NCBI GenBank assembly: GCA_000716465.1
Contig: JNWL01000001.1
Coordinates: 186,001-250,000 of the forward strand
Length of the DNA stretch: 64,000 nucleotides
DNA from: Streptomyces bikiniensis
GTDB taxonomy: Bacteria > Actinomycetota > Actinomycetes > Streptomycetales > Streptomycetaceae
Reading direction: 5' to 3'
The notes below the pieces were generated by a model that was given only the letters and a program-made list of their open reading frames with translations, was not told the DNA's origin and ran no database searches. This document shows positions 8,965 to 18,269 of the stretch, piece after piece. Each line of letters starts with the position of its first letter. Positions within the stretch are counted from its first letter, which is position 1. Made by a program: the position numbers and the translations under genes.

Positions 8965-11900
8965 TTACGCCTTGCGGAGGCGGAACGTCAGGCCGAGGGA
9001 GTCGTCCGTGAACGGGGCGCCGTAGCTGTCGTCGGCCTCGCCGTTCGCGTGGTCCGTCGCCAGGACCTCGTCCGCGATGAGGGCCGCGTGGGCCGTCAGG
9101 GCGTCCGTGGTCTCCTCGGAGTCCGAGGTCCAGCGCAGGGCGATGCGGTCGGCGACGTCCAGGCCGCTGTTCTTGCGGGCCTCCTGGATCAGCCGGATCG
9201 CGTCACGGGCCAGGCCGGCCCGGCGCAGCTCCGGGGTGATCTCCAGGTCCAGGGCGACCGTCGCGCCCGCGTCCGAGGCGACCGACCAGCCCTCGCGGGG
9301 GGTCTCCGTGATGATGATCTCCTCGGGGGTGACGGTGATCGTCTCGCCGTTCACCTCCAGGGGCGCCTCGCCGGAGCGCAGCGCCAGGGAGAGGGCCGCC
9401 GCGTCGGCCGCCGCCACCGCCTTGGCCACGTCCTGGACGCCCTTGCCGAAGCGCTTGCCCAGGGCCCGGAAGTTCGCCTTGGCCGTCGTGTCGACCAGCG
9501 AGCCGCCGACCTCGGAGAGGGAGGCGAGCGAGGAGACGTTCAGCTCCTCCGTGATCTGGGCCTGGAGCTCGGGGGAGAGCGCCGCGAAGCCGTTGGCCGC
9601 GACCAGGGCGCGGGAGAGCGGCTGACGGGTCTTCACGCCGGACTCGGCGCGGGTGGCGCGGCCCAGCTCGACCAGGCGCCGGACGAGCAGCATCTGCTCG
9701 GAGAGGGCGCCGTCGATCAGGGACGCGTCCGCCTCCGGCCAGGTGGCCAGGTGGACCGACTCCGGGGCGCCCGGGGTCACCGGGACGACCAGGTCCTGCC
9801 AGACCCGCTCGGTGATGAACGGGGTCAGCGGGGCCATCAGGCGCGTGACCGTCTCCACGACCTCGTGCAGGGTCCGCAGGGCCGCCTTGTCGCCCTGCCA
9901 GAAGCGGCGGCGGGAGCGGCGCACGTACCAGTTGGACAGGTCGTCCACGAACGCCGACAGGAGCTTGCCGGTGCGCTGGGTGTCGTACGACTCCATCGCC
10001 TCGGTCGCCTCGGCCACCAGCGTGTTCAGCTCGGAGAGCAGCCACTTGTCGAGGACCGTGCGGTCGGCCGGGGCCGGGTCCGCCGCGCTCGGCGCCCAGC
10101 CGGACGTACGGGCGTACAGGGCCTGGAAGGCGACCGTGTTCCAGTACGTCAGGAGGGTCTTGCGGACGACCTCCTGGATCGTGCCGTGGCCCACCCGGCG
10201 GGCCGCCCACGGCGAGCCGCCGGCCGCCATGAACCAGCGGACCGCGTCGGCGCCGTGCTGGTCCATCAGCGGGATCGGCTGGAGGATGTTCCCCAGGTGC
10301 TTGGACATCTTGCGGCCGTCCTCGGCGAGGATGTGGCCCAGGCAGACCACGTTCTCGTACGACGACCTGTCGAAGACCAGGGTGCCGACCGCCATCAGCG
10401 TGTAGAACCAGCCGCGGGTCTGGTCGATCGCCTCGGAGATGAACTGCGCCGGGTAGCGGCTCTCGAACAGCTCCTTGTTCTCGTACGGGTAGCCGTACTG
10501 CGCGAACGGCATCGAGCCCGAGTCGTACCAGGCGTCGATGACCTCCGGGACCCGGACGGACTCCAGGGAGCAGCCGTCCTCGGGGCAGGCGAACGTGACC
10601 GCGTCGATGTACGGGCGGTGCGGGTCCAGGCCCGACTGGTCGGTGCCGGTCAGCCCGGTCAGCTCCGCGCGCGAGCCCACGCAGGTGAGGTGCCCGTCCT
10701 CGCAGCGCCAGATCGGCAGCGGGGTGCCCCAGTAGCGGTTGCGGGAGAGGGCCCAGTCGACGTTGTTGGTCAGCCAGTCGCCGAAGCGCCCGTGCTTGAC
10801 CGACTCCGGGAACCAGTTGGTCTTCTCGTTCTCCGCGAGCATGCGGTCCTTGACCGCGGTCGTGCGGATGTACCAGGACGGCTGCGCGTAGTAGAGCAGG
10901 GCCGTGTGGCAGCGCCAGCAGTGCGGGTAGCTGTGCTCGTACGCGATGTGCTTGAAGAGCAGGCCGCGCGCGTCCAGGTCGGCGGTCAGCTTCTCGTCGG
11001 CCTTCTTGAAGAAGACGCCGCCGACCAGCGGCATGTCCTCCTCGAAGGTGCCGTCGGGGCGGACCGGGTTCACGACCGGCAGGCCGTACGCCTTGCAGAC
11101 CTTGAGGTCGTCCTCGCCGAAGGCGGGGGACTGGTGGACCAGACCCGTGCCGTCCTCGGTCGTCACGTACTCGGCGTTGACGACGTAGTGCGCCGGCTCC
11201 GGGAACTCGATCAGCTCGAACGGACGCCGGTACGTCCAGCGCTCCATGTCCTTGCCGGTGAAGGTCTCGCCGGTGGTGACCCAGCCCTCGCCGAGCGCCT
11301 TGTCGACCAGCGGCTCGGCGACGACGACCTGCTCGTCGCCGTCGGTGGCGACCACGTAGGTGACCTCGGGGTGGGCGGCGACCGCCGTGTTGGACACCAG
11401 GGTCCACGGGGTCGTCGTCCAGACCAGGAGCGCCGCGCGGCCGGCCAGCGGGCCGGAGGTCAGCGGGAAGCGGACGTAGACCGAGGGGTCCACGACCGTC
11501 TCGTACCCCTGCGCCAGCTCGTGGTCCGAGAGGCCGGTGCCGCAGCGGGGGCACCAGGGGGCGACCCGGTGGTCCTGGACCAGCAGGTCCTTCTCGAAGA
11601 TCTGCTTCAGCGACCACCAGACCGACTCGATGTACGAGGGGTCCATGGTCCGGTACGCGTCGTCCAGGTCGACCCAGTAGCCCATCCGGGTCGTCAGCTC
11701 GGCGAAGGCGTCGGTGTGGCGGGTCACGGACTCGCGGCACCTGGCGTTGAACTCGGCGATGCCGTAGTCCTCGATGTCCTTCTTGCCGGAGAAGCCGAGC
11801 TCCTTCTCGACGGCGAGCTCGACCGGCAGGCCGTGGCAGTCCCAGCCGGCCTTGCGGGCCACGTGGTAGCCGCGCATGGTCCGGAAGCGGGGGAAGACGT

Positions 11901-12108
11901 CCTTGAAGACGCGGGCCTCGATGTGGTGGGCGCCCGGCATGCCGTTGGCGGTCGGCGGGCCCTCGTAGAACACCCACTCGGGGCGGCCCTCGGACTGCTC
12001 CAGGGTCTTCGCGAAGACCTTGTTCTCCTGCCAGAAGTCGAGCACGGCGTGCTCGAGGGCGGGCAGGTCGACCTGGGCGGGCACCTGGCGGTACTGCGGC
12101 GCTGTCAT
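8965..12108 (-). CDS. ileS: Isoleucyl-tRNA synthetase
   Basis: Class I synthetase that charges tRNA-Ile. At 1047 residues it is in the range of the longer, eukaryote-like type found in actinobacteria. The HIGH-equivalent motif is GMPGAHHIEAR (about residues 56-66), with GWDCHGLPVE after it. The KMSKS-equivalent is DGRKMSKHLGN near residue 600. The editing (CP1) domain includes LLVWTTTPWTLVSNTA, and WYDSGSMPFAQYGYP precedes the KMSKS loop. The C-terminal anticodon-binding region follows. The start ATG lies 11 bases from a ggagga ribosome-binding site that can be hidden in the upstream T-box structure. Confidence 0.97.
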   Translation of the reverse strand: MTAPQYRQVPAQVDLPALEHAVLDFWQENKVFAKTLEQSEGRPEWVFYEGPPTANGMPGAHHIEARVFKDVFPRFRTMRGYHVARKAGWDCHGLPVELAVEKELGFSGKKDIEDYGIAEFNARCRESVTRHTDAFAELTTRMGYWVDLDDAYRTMDPSYIESVWWSLKQIFEKDLLVQDHRVAPWCPRCGTGLSDHELAQGYETVVDPSVYVRFPLTSGPLAGRAALLVWTTTPWTLVSNTAVAAHPEVTYVVATDGDEQVVVAEPLVDKALGEGWVTTGETFTGKDMERWTYRRPFELIEFPEPAHYVVNAEYVTTEDGTGLVHQSPAFGEDDLKVCKAYGLPVVNPVRPDGTFEEDMPLVGGVFFKKADEKLTADLDARGLLFKHIAYEHSYPHCWRCHTALLYYAQPSWYIRTTAVKDRMLAENEKTNWFPESVKHGRFGDWLTNNVDWALSRNRYWGTPLPIWRCEDGHLTCVGSRAELTGLTGTDQSGLDPHRPYIDAVTFACPEDGCSLESVRVPEVIDAWYDSGSMPFAQYGYPYENKELFESRYPAQFISEAIDQTRGWFYTLMAVGTLVFDRSSYENVVCLGHILAEDGRKMSKHLGNILQPIPLMDQHGADAVRWFMAAGGSPWAARRVGHGTIQEVVRKTLLTYWNTVAFQALYARTSGWAPSAADPAPADRTVLDKWLLSELNTLVAEATEAMESYDTQRTGKLLSAFVDDLSNWYVRRSRRRFWQGDKAALRTLHEVVETVTRLMAPLTPFITERVWQDLVVPVTPGAPESVHLATWPEADASLIDGALSEQMLLVRRLVELGRATRAESGVKTRQPLSRALVAANGFAALSPELQAQITEELNVSSLASLSEVGGSLVDTTAKANFRALGKRFGKGVQDVAKAVAAADAAALSLALRSGEAPLEVNGETITVTPEEIIITETPREGWSVASDAGATVALDLEITPELRRAGLARDAIRLIQEARKNSGLDVADRIALRWTSDSEETTDALTAHAALIADEVLATDHANGEADDSYGAPFTDDSLGLTFRLRKA

Positions 12109-12389
12109 GCGGCGGACTCTCCTCCGGACGGACGGTTCTGCTTCCGTCGGAGGGACGAGAGCGCTGCTCCCGCGGTACCACCCTCCTTGGCCCCGGACGC
12201 GACCGTCCGAAGCCCCCTCATTGGGGTCGCGACGCCGGGTCTAGTCGCCGCGCCCCTCGGCGCGGCTTTCTTCCGGCGGCTCCGGGGTGATGCTTCACAT
12301 CGGGCTCGCCCCCGGGCTCTCACCGTCCCCGGGTCGCTCATGGCTGCGTACGACGCTACTCGTCCCCATCCAAGCCTTTCGCTGGGCCC
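12109..12389 (-). promoter_or_regulatory. Translational T-box riboswitch leader of ileS
   Basis: Read on the minus strand, the leader carries the T-box sequence GGAGGGTGGTACCGCGGG (12169-12186), whose TGG can pair with the 3' end of uncharged tRNA. The stem I region has a specifier ATC (Ile) codon at 12289-12291 within gaagcATCacccc, and an AGTA motif about 65 bases earlier. Downstream, CCTCCGACGG (12144-12153) can pair with CCGTCCGGAGG (12121-12131), sequestering the ggagga ribosome-binding site at 12120-12125. This geometry and the absence of a terminator indicate control of translation, as known for actinobacterial ileS T-boxes. A TACACT -10-like box lies at 12390-12395. Confidence 0.92.
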
Positions 12390-12657
12390 AGTGTACGGCG
12401 CCCGGGGAAGGAGGGCGGACCGGTTTTCCATGACCCGAATGGCCACACGGCGGGTGCCGGACCCGGGACAGGGCCATGTGGGGGAGGGGAGGGGCGGATA
12501 ACCGGCCGGGGAGCCGGGCACAACGGAAGCGGGCCGCCCCGGCGGGGAGCGGGGGCGGGTGGGAACGGCGGCGTGCCCCGTTGCCGCGGGCCCCGGGCCG
12601 ATTTATCGTCCCAGCACGATTCGCGAGCAAGATCACAAAATGTGAAGGGGCCGCGAC

Positions 12658-13473
12658 ATGGTGGCGAAGAAGACCGCCGCGAAGAAGACCACGGCCGGGA
12701 AACGGACGGCGGTCGCCGGGCACCCCACGGTCGCGGAGGAACCGGAGGCCCCCGGGAAGAGGGGGACCGGGAAAGCGGGCGCCAAGAAGGCGGTCGCGAA
12801 GAAGGTGGCGGCCGCGAAGAAGACGGTCGCGAAGAAGGCCGCGGCGGCCAAGAAGGCCGTCGTGGAGAAGACGGGAGCGGCGGCCCCCGCCGAGGCGGCC
12901 TCCGCCGAGGACACCGCCGCCCCGGGTGCGCCCGCCAAGAAGGCCGGGACGAAGAGGGCGGCCGCCGGGAAGGCGTCCGCGCGGAAGCAGACAGGAGCCA
13001 GGACGGTGGCAGCGAAGAAGACCGCGGGTGGCGTCACGACCGTCGAGGACGGGGCCGCGGTGCCCCCGGCCCGTACCGGCGAACTCGCGGTCCGTCCGGG
13101 CGAGGACCCCTGGACGCCGGAGGAGGTCGCCGAGGCCCGCGACGGGCTCCGGGCGGAGGTGCTGAGGCTCCGCAGCGAGCTGGCCCACTCCCAGGAGGAG
13201 CTGACGGGCCTCATGCGGGACTCGGGCGACGGCGCCGGGGACGACCAGGCCGACACCGGCACCAAGAACATCACCCGCGAGCACGAGCTGGCCCTCGCGG
13301 CCAACGCCCGGGAGATGCTGGAGCAGACCGAGCACGCCCTGGAGCGGCTCGACGCCGGCACGTACGGCCTGTGCGAGGTGTGCGGCAAGCCGATCGGCAA
13401 GGCCCGCATGCAGGCCTTCCCGAGAGCCACCCTCTGCGTCGAGGACAAGCAGCGCCAGGAACGGCGCGGCTGA
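12658..13473 (+). CDS. DksA/TraR-family zinc-finger protein with Lys/Ala-rich histone-like N-terminus
   Basis: 271 residues in two parts. Residues 1-125 are almost entirely Lys, Ala, Thr and Gly with many AKK units, resembling histone H1-like tails that bind nucleic acid. Residues about 145-270 form a DksA/TraR-like module: a coiled coil ([19 protein letters not shown]), [20 protein letters not shown], then [18 protein letters not shown] and LCVED. The usual four-Cys finger has Asp at its fourth position (C-x2-C-x17-C-x2-D). The ATG has an aagggg about 8 bases upstream. Related proteins act on RNA polymerase; a role here, possibly coupled to DNA binding, is inference. Confidence 0.85.
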   Translation: MVAKKTAAKKTTAGKRTAVAGHPTVAEEPEAPGKRGTGKAGAKKAVAKKVAAAKKTVAKKAAAAKKAVVEKTGAAAPAEAASAEDTAAPGAPAKKAGTKRAAAGKASARKQTGARTVAAKKTAGGVTTVEDGAAVPPARTGELAVRPGEDPWTPEEVAEARDGLRAEVLRLRSELAHSQEELTGLMRDSGDGAGDDQADTGTKNITREHELALAANAREMLEQTEHALERLDAGTYGLCEVCGKPIGKARMQAFPRATLCVEDKQRQERRG

Positions 13474-13476
13474 GGC

Positions 13477-13515
13477 GGGCCGCCCGCGTGCCGGGCGGCC
13501 CCCGGCACGCGGCCC
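13477..13515 (+). terminator. Stem-loop after the DksA-like gene
   Basis: GGGCCGC and GTGCCGGG (left, with a 4-base bulge) pair with CCCGGCACGCGGCCC. The hairpin begins just after the stop codon. Confidence 0.55.
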
Positions 13516-13564
13516 GGACGGGCCGCCGACACGGGTACGGGGCTCCGGCGCCGGCCGGTGGCGA

Positions 13565-13689
13565 TCCGGAGACCGCGGGCGGCCCGCCGGACGGTGTGAC
13601 CGGCGTTCGAGAGGGCGTGTCGGCAGCCGGGGGCGCAGGTGGGTCCGGAGGCCGCGGGCGGCCCGCCGGGCGGGTGTGCCCGGCGTTCG
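13565..13689. repeat. Imperfect 45-bp direct repeat between the DksA-like gene and lspA
   Basis: Two copies (13565-13609 and 13644-13689) share tccgga.gccgcgggcggcc and the ending cggcgttcg, about 80 bases apart. The rest of the 384-base gap before lspA shows no supportable gene. An in-frame upstream extension of lspA across the repeat has no family similarity that I recognise. Confidence 0.6.
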
Positions 13690-13857
13690 GGCCGGCGGCC
13701 CCGGGGCGGGAGCGGGGTCGGCCGCGGGTGGCCTCCTGGTGGCCCGGGCCGGGGCGGCCGGGGAGCGGGCGGAGCCGTGGTCTCGGATGCCGTTCTCGTA
13801 CGCCTGTGCCGTACCCTCGGTGCACGGTCAGGCATCGAGGTCGAGGGACTCACTCAC

Positions 13858-14442
13858 GTGGCAGAGGCGGAGCGCATCATCGGTACGCCGGATTCAGAAG
13901 GGGCCGACGAGTCGGCCGCCTCCGACGGCACGGAGGCTCCCGTCGAGCGTCCCCGGGGCAGGCGCCGGATCGTCGCCCTGTTCGTGGTGGCCCTCCTGGC
14001 CTATCTGCTCGACCTCGGCAGCAAGATCCTCGTGGTCGAGAAGCTGGAGGGCCGCGAGCCGATCCGGGTGATCGGGGACCTGCTCCGCTTCGACGCCATC
14101 CGGAACCCGGGCGCCGCCTTCGGCATGGGCGAGGCCTTCACGATCATCTTCACCTGCATCGCCGCCGCCGTGATCGTCGTGATCATCCGGCTCGCCCGGA
14201 AGCTCTACAGCCTGCCCTGGGCCATCGCGCTCGGCCTGCTGCTCGGCGGCGCGCTCGGCAACCTCACGGACCGGATCTTCCGCTCGCCGGGCGTCTTCGA
14301 GGGCGCGGTGGTCGACTTCATCGCCCCCGCGCACTTCGCCGTCTTCAACCTCGCCGACTCGGCGATCGTCTGCGGCGGCATCCTCATCGTGATCCTGTCG
14401 TTCCGGGGCCTGGACCCCGACGGGACCGTCCACAAGGACTGA
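13858..14442 (+). CDS. lspA: Prolipoprotein signal peptidase (signal peptidase II)
   Basis: Membrane aspartyl protease that cleaves signal peptides from diacylated prolipoproteins. With the GTG start used here it is 194 residues: an acidic N-terminus of about 35, then four hydrophobic segments. Catalytic Asp-containing blocks are [12 protein letters not shown] and [13 protein letters not shown], and [12 protein letters not shown] precedes them. A gaggga lies about 10 bases upstream of the start. In-frame GTG codons further upstream would add a low-complexity extension. It works after Lgt, whose gene is at 54377. Confidence 0.93.
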   Translation: MAEAERIIGTPDSEGADESAASDGTEAPVERPRGRRRIVALFVVALLAYLLDLGSKILVVEKLEGREPIRVIGDLLRFDAIRNPGAAFGMGEAFTIIFTCIAAAVIVVIIRLARKLYSLPWAIALGLLLGGALGNLTDRIFRSPGVFEGAVVDFIAPAHFAVFNLADSAIVCGGILIVILSFRGLDPDGTVHKD

Positions 14443-14459
14443 CAAGGCATACTCGACGG

Positions 14460-15401
14460 GTGAGCACGAGTCCCGAGATCCGCACGCTGCCCGTTCCCGA
14501 TGGCCTGGAGGGCGAGCGCGTCGACGCCGCCATCGCCCGTATGTTCGGGTTCTCCCGCACGAAGGCGGCCGAGCTGGCCGCCGCAGGGAAGGTCCAGGTC
14601 GACGGCTCCGTCGTCGGCAAGTCCGAGCGGGTCAGCGGCGGCGCGTGGCTGGAGGTCGAGATGCCGGGCGCGGCCGCGCCCGTGCAGATCGTCGCGGAGC
14701 CCGTCGAGGGCATGGAGATCGTCCACGACGACGACGACATCGTCGTCATCATGAAGCCGATCGGCGTCGCCGCCCACCCCAGCCCCGGCTGGACCGGCAC
14801 CACCGTCATCGGCGGCCTCGCCGCCGCCGGCTACCGCATCTCCACCTCCGGCGCCGCCGAGCGCCAGGGCATCGTGCACCGCCTCGACGTCGGCACCTCC
14901 GGCCTGATGGTGGTCGCCAAGTCCGAGTACGCGTACACCTCGCTCAAGCGCCAGTTCAAGGAGCGCACGGTCGACAAGCGCTACCACGCGCTGGTCCAGG
15001 GCCACCCCGACCCGATGAGCGGCACCATCGACGCCCCCATCGGCCGGCACCCGAACCACGACTACAAGTGGGCGGTCACCGCCGACGGCAAGCCCTCCGT
15101 CACGCACTACGACCTCATCGAGGCGTACCGCTCGGCCTCGCTGCTCGACATCAAGCTGGAGACGGGCCGCACCCACCAGATCCGGGTGCACATGTCCGCC
15201 CACCGCCACCCCTGCGTCGGCGACCTCACCTACGGCGCCGACCCGACCCTCGCCAAGCGCCTCGGCCTGACCCGGCAGTGGCTGCACGCCGTCCGCCTCG
15301 GCTTCGAGCACCCCGGCGACGGCTCGTGGGTCGAGTTCGCCAGCACCTACCCCGAGGACCTGCGCAAGGCCCTGGACCGGATCGAGGCGGAGAGCCGGTG
15401 A
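14460..15401 (+). CDS. RluA/RluD-family 23S rRNA pseudouridine synthase
   Basis: 313 residues. The N-terminal S4 RNA-binding domain ([20 protein letters not shown]) is followed by the RluA catalytic core. The catalytic aspartate lies in [18 protein letters not shown] (about residue 142). Other family blocks are [25 protein letters not shown] and [13 protein letters not shown]. The GTG start is 17 bases after lspA, an arrangement shared with many bacteria. The stop overlaps the next gene by 4 bases. Which uridines are modified cannot be read from sequence; RluD-type large-subunit sites are most likely. Confidence 0.92.
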   Translation: MSTSPEIRTLPVPDGLEGERVDAAIARMFGFSRTKAAELAAAGKVQVDGSVVGKSERVSGGAWLEVEMPGAAAPVQIVAEPVEGMEIVHDDDDIVVIMKPIGVAAHPSPGWTGTTVIGGLAAAGYRISTSGAAERQGIVHRLDVGTSGLMVVAKSEYAYTSLKRQFKERTVDKRYHALVQGHPDPMSGTIDAPIGRHPNHDYKWAVTADGKPSVTHYDLIEAYRSASLLDIKLETGRTHQIRVHMSAHRHPCVGDLTYGADPTLAKRLGLTRQWLHAVRLGFEHPGDGSWVEFASTYPEDLRKALDRIEAESR

Positions 15402-15865
15402 CCACCGCGTACGACGTCCGCGAGGCCCTGGGCGACGAGGACCGGGAGGCCTGCTTCGCGGTCCGCCGCGAGGTCTTCGTCGAGGAGCAGGGCGTGCCCC
15501 GGGAGCTGGAGTACGACACGTACGACGCGACCGCCGTGCACGTCCTCGCGGTCCGCGCCGACGGCCTCCCGCTCGGCACCGGGCGCCTGCTGCACGGCGC
15601 CGACGCGCTGGGCAAGACCGGTGCCGACGCCTCCGTGGGCTCGCTCGGCCGGCTCGCCGTCGCCAAGGCGGCGCGCGGCCTCGGGGTCGGCGCGGCCCTG
15701 GTCCGGGGCATCGAGGACGCGGCGCGCGAGCGCGGTCTGACCGCCGTCGACCTGCACGCGCAGACCCATGCCCTCGGCTTCTACGAGCGGCTCGGCTACG
15801 AGGCGTACGGCCCCGAGTTCCCGGACGCGGGCATCCCGCACCGGGCCATGCGGAAGGCCCTGTAG
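15398..15865 (+). CDS. GNAT-family N-acetyltransferase (ElaA-like)
   Basis: 155 residues starting at a GTG that overlaps the pseudouridine synthase stop. Acetyl-CoA-dependent transferase fold: [20 protein letters not shown] (the ElaA-like N-terminal block), [20 protein letters not shown] (motif A with the pyrophosphate-binding R/Q-x2-G-x-G/A loop in RGLGVGA) and [16 protein letters not shown] near the end. The substrate is unknown. Coupled to rRNA modification and lipoprotein processing genes only by position. Confidence 0.85.
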   Translation: MTTAYDVREALGDEDREACFAVRREVFVEEQGVPRELEYDTYDATAVHVLAVRADGLPLGTGRLLHGADALGKTGADASVGSLGRLAVAKAARGLGVGAALVRGIEDAARERGLTAVDLHAQTHALGFYERLGYEAYGPEFPDAGIPHRAMRKAL

Positions 15866-15941
15866 GGCCCGTCCGGGACGTCCGCCGCGGCGCCCCGGGG
15901 ACAACACGTGTGAAAAGAGGCTTACGTGGCAGGCTGAGCCC

Positions 15942-17528
15942 GTGGATCAATTGGCCCTGCTGTTCCTGCTGCTCCTCGGTGCCCTGCTCACCGTGCCCCT
16001 CGGCGAGCGGCTCGGGCTGCCCGCGCCCGTCCTGATGACCCTCGTCGGGATCGTGCTGGCCTTCCTGCCGTTCGTGCCGAACGTCGAGATCCCGCCGGAG
16101 TACATCCTCCCCCTGGTGCTGCCGCCCCTCCTCTACGCGGCGGTGCAGCGGACCTCCTGGCGCCAGTTCGCGGCCAACAGACGGCCCATCTTCCTGCTCG
16201 CGGTGGCCCTGGTCTTCGTCACCACGGCCGCCGTCGGCGCCGTCGCCAACGCGCTGGTGCCCGGCATCCCGCTGGCCGCCGCGATCGCGCTCGGCGCCCT
16301 CGTCGCCCCGCCGGACCCGGTCGCCGCGACCGCCGTCGCGGGCTCGCTCGGGCTGCCCCGCCGGCTCGTGTCGATCCTGGAGGGCGAGGGGCTCTTCAAC
16401 GACGTCACCGCGATCGTGCTCTACCACGTGGCGATCGCCGCCGCCGTCAGCGGCGCCTTCTCCCTGCCCGCGGCGGCCGGCGCGCTCGTGCTCTCCGCCG
16501 TCGTCGCCGTGGTCGTCGGCCTGGGGCTCGGCTGGCTCTCCAACAAGCTCATCGGGTACCTGGGCGACGCCACCCTCCAGACCGGCCTCACCCTCCTCGT
16601 CCCCTTCGTGAGCTACGTGCTCGCCGAGGAGCTGCACGGCTCCGGCGTCCTCTCCGTCCTGATCACCGGGCTCTTCCTGGCCGAGCACGCGGCCGACGCC
16701 GACGACGTCATGGGCCGGCTCGCCGGGCAGACCTTCTGGGAGATCGTCGACACCCTCGTGACCGGCATCGCCTTCGGCCTCATCGGCCTGGAGGTCGTCC
16801 ACGTCTTCGGGTACGCGGACGGGCACGTCGTGGAGATGCTCGGCTGGGGCGCGGCCGTGGCCGGGACGGTCGTCGTCGTCCGGCTGCTCTGGCTGCTGCC
16901 CGCCACCTGGCTGGCGCAGAAGATGCACACGCTCCGGGACGTGGACGAGGAGATCCCGGTGAGCTGGCGGGAGACCGTCGTCATGTGGTGGGCGGGGATG
17001 CGCGGCGTGGCCTCGGTGGCGCTCGCGCTCGCCGTCCCGCTCACCACCGACGACGGCGAACCCTTCCCCGGCCGCGCGGAGATCGTCTTCATCGCCTTCT
17101 GCGTGATCCTCACCACCCTCGTCCTCCAGGGGCTCACCCTGCCCGCCCTGGTCCGGCGGCTCGGCGTGAAGGCCGACACGAAGACCGAGCGGGCCCTTGA
17201 GCGCGAGCTGGCGATCCGGGCCGCGAAGGCGGCCAAGCGGCGGCTCAAGGAGATCGAGGAGGTCGAGGACCTGCCGGAGGAGGTGCAGGAGCGGCTCCAC
17301 CGCGGCGCCTTCGACATCGGGGCGCGGATCAGCCCCGACATGGTGGACGACGAGCGGCGGGCCGCCTTCACGGAGCGGGCGGACCGCTTCAGGGCCGTGC
17401 AGCGCATCCAGAAGGAGCTGATGTCGGCCGCCCGGCACGAGGTCCTGGCGGCGCGCAGCGAACCGGGCGCCGACCCCGAGGTGGTGGACCGGGTCCTGCG
17501 CCAGCTGGACGTGCGCAGCATGCGGTGA
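15942..17528 (+). CDS. CPA1-family Na+/H+ antiporter
   Basis: 528 residues from the GTG chosen here. It has about 12 hydrophobic membrane segments over residues 1-410 and a charged cytoplasmic tail (residues 410-528) rich in Glu, Lys and Arg. The family ion-binding region is present as APPDPVAATAVAGSLGLPRR, with the conserved LEGEGLFNDVTAIVLY. The later WWAGMRGVASVALALAVPL is the conserved Arg-containing helix. Bacterial relatives exchange cytoplasmic Na+ or K+ for protons to control pH and salt. It is 76 bases after the GNAT and may be transcribed separately. Confidence 0.88.
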   Translation: MDQLALLFLLLLGALLTVPLGERLGLPAPVLMTLVGIVLAFLPFVPNVEIPPEYILPLVLPPLLYAAVQRTSWRQFAANRRPIFLLAVALVFVTTAAVGAVANALVPGIPLAAAIALGALVAPPDPVAATAVAGSLGLPRRLVSILEGEGLFNDVTAIVLYHVAIAAAVSGAFSLPAAAGALVLSAVVAVVVGLGLGWLSNKLIGYLGDATLQTGLTLLVPFVSYVLAEELHGSGVLSVLITGLFLAEHAADADDVMGRLAGQTFWEIVDTLVTGIAFGLIGLEVVHVFGYADGHVVEMLGWGAAVAGTVVVVRLLWLLPATWLAQKMHTLRDVDEEIPVSWRETVVMWWAGMRGVASVALALAVPLTTDDGEPFPGRAEIVFIAFCVILTTLVLQGLTLPALVRRLGVKADTKTERALERELAIRAAKAAKRRLKEIEEVEDLPEEVQERLHRGAFDIGARISPDMVDDERRAAFTERADRFRAVQRIQKELMSAARHEVLAARSEPGADPEVVDRVLRQLDVRSMR

Positions 17529-17605
17529 ACGGGGGCGGCCGACGGTGACGCGCGGCACCGGGCGGCGGACCCGGCTTTCGGGATGGGGCCGCCGCGGGTG
17601 GCAGG

Positions 17606-18196
17606 ATGGCGCCCATGGACATCATGCTTTTCCACTCGGTGTACGGACTGCGCCCGGCCGTGGAGGCCGCGGCCGACCGGCTGCGGGAGGCCGGGCACCG
17701 GGTGTGGACGCCGGACCTCTTCGACGGCTGGACCACCGATTCGGTCGAGGAGGGCATGGCGAAGCGGGACGAGATCGGCAAGGACGAGCTCCTGAAGCGC
17801 GCGATCCTGGCCGCCGCCCCGTACTCGGAGCGCGGCCTCGTCTACGCCGGCCTCTCGCTGGGCGCGTCGGTCGCGCAGACCCTGGCCCTCGGCGACGAGA
17901 AGGCGCGCGGCCTGCTGCTCCTGCACGGCACCTCGGACCTCGCGCCGAACGCGTCGGTGGACGAGCTGCCCGTACAGCTGCACGTGGCCGAGCCCGACCC
18001 CTTCGAGACGGACGACTGGCTGTCCGCCTGGTACCTGCAGATGGGCCGGGCCGGGGCGGACGTGGAGGTCCACCGCTACCGGGGCGCCGGGCACCTGTAC
18101 ACGGACCCGGAGCTGCCGGACTGGGACGCGGAGGCGGCCGAGCGGACCTGGGCGGTGGCGCTCGCGTTCCTGGAGGAGCTGGCGGACGCGGCGTGA
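17606..18196 (+). CDS. Dienelactone-hydrolase-like alpha/beta hydrolase
   Basis: 196 residues. The nucleophile elbow is YAGLSLGASVAQ with Ser, where typical dienelactone hydrolases have Cys. An acidic residue lies in HVAEPDPFE and the catalytic His in RGAGHLYTD. The N-terminus IMLFHSVYGLRPAVEAAADR is the usual first strand and oxyanion region. A second ATG 9 bases downstream is an equally good start. Cytoplasmic; substrate unknown. A bidirectional terminator follows. Confidence 0.8.
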   Translation: MAPMDIMLFHSVYGLRPAVEAAADRLREAGHRVWTPDLFDGWTTDSVEEGMAKRDEIGKDELLKRAILAAAPYSERGLVYAGLSLGASVAQTLALGDEKARGLLLLHGTSDLAPNASVDELPVQLHVAEPDPFETDDWLSAWYLQMGRAGADVEVHRYRGAGHLYTDPELPDWDAEAAERTWAVALAFLEELADAA

Positions 18197-18213
18197 CTCC
18201 GTCCGGACGCGCG

Positions 18214-18253
18214 CCGGGGGCGCGGCGGGAGGCTCTTCCCGTCGCGCCCCCGG
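18214..18253. terminator. Bidirectional terminator between convergent genes
   Basis: CCGGGGGCGCGGCGGGA (18214-18230) pairs with TCCCGTCGCGCCCCCGG (18237-18253), 16 of 17 bases, with a 6-base loop. It lies between the hydrolase (+) and the metalloprotease (-). Confidence 0.8.
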
Positions 18254-18269
18254 TGCGTGTACCGAGCCG

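Noticed and set aside
8368..12501. A 1377-codon open frame on the + strand opposite ileS
   Set aside because: It is the antisense shadow of ileS and its leader in a GC-rich genome. The translation is Arg/Gly/Val/Leu/Asp low complexity without motifs, while the minus-strand frame has all IleRS signatures.
13639..13857. 73-codon N-terminal extension of lspA
   Set aside because: In frame but low complexity, crosses the direct repeats, and makes the protein longer than the family. The GTG at 13858 has a suitable ribosome-binding site.
17606..18196. Inactive dienelactone hydrolase because the nucleophile Cys is missing
   Set aside because: The elbow has Ser (GLSLG), which is a normal nucleophile in alpha/beta hydrolases, and His and an acidic residue are present.
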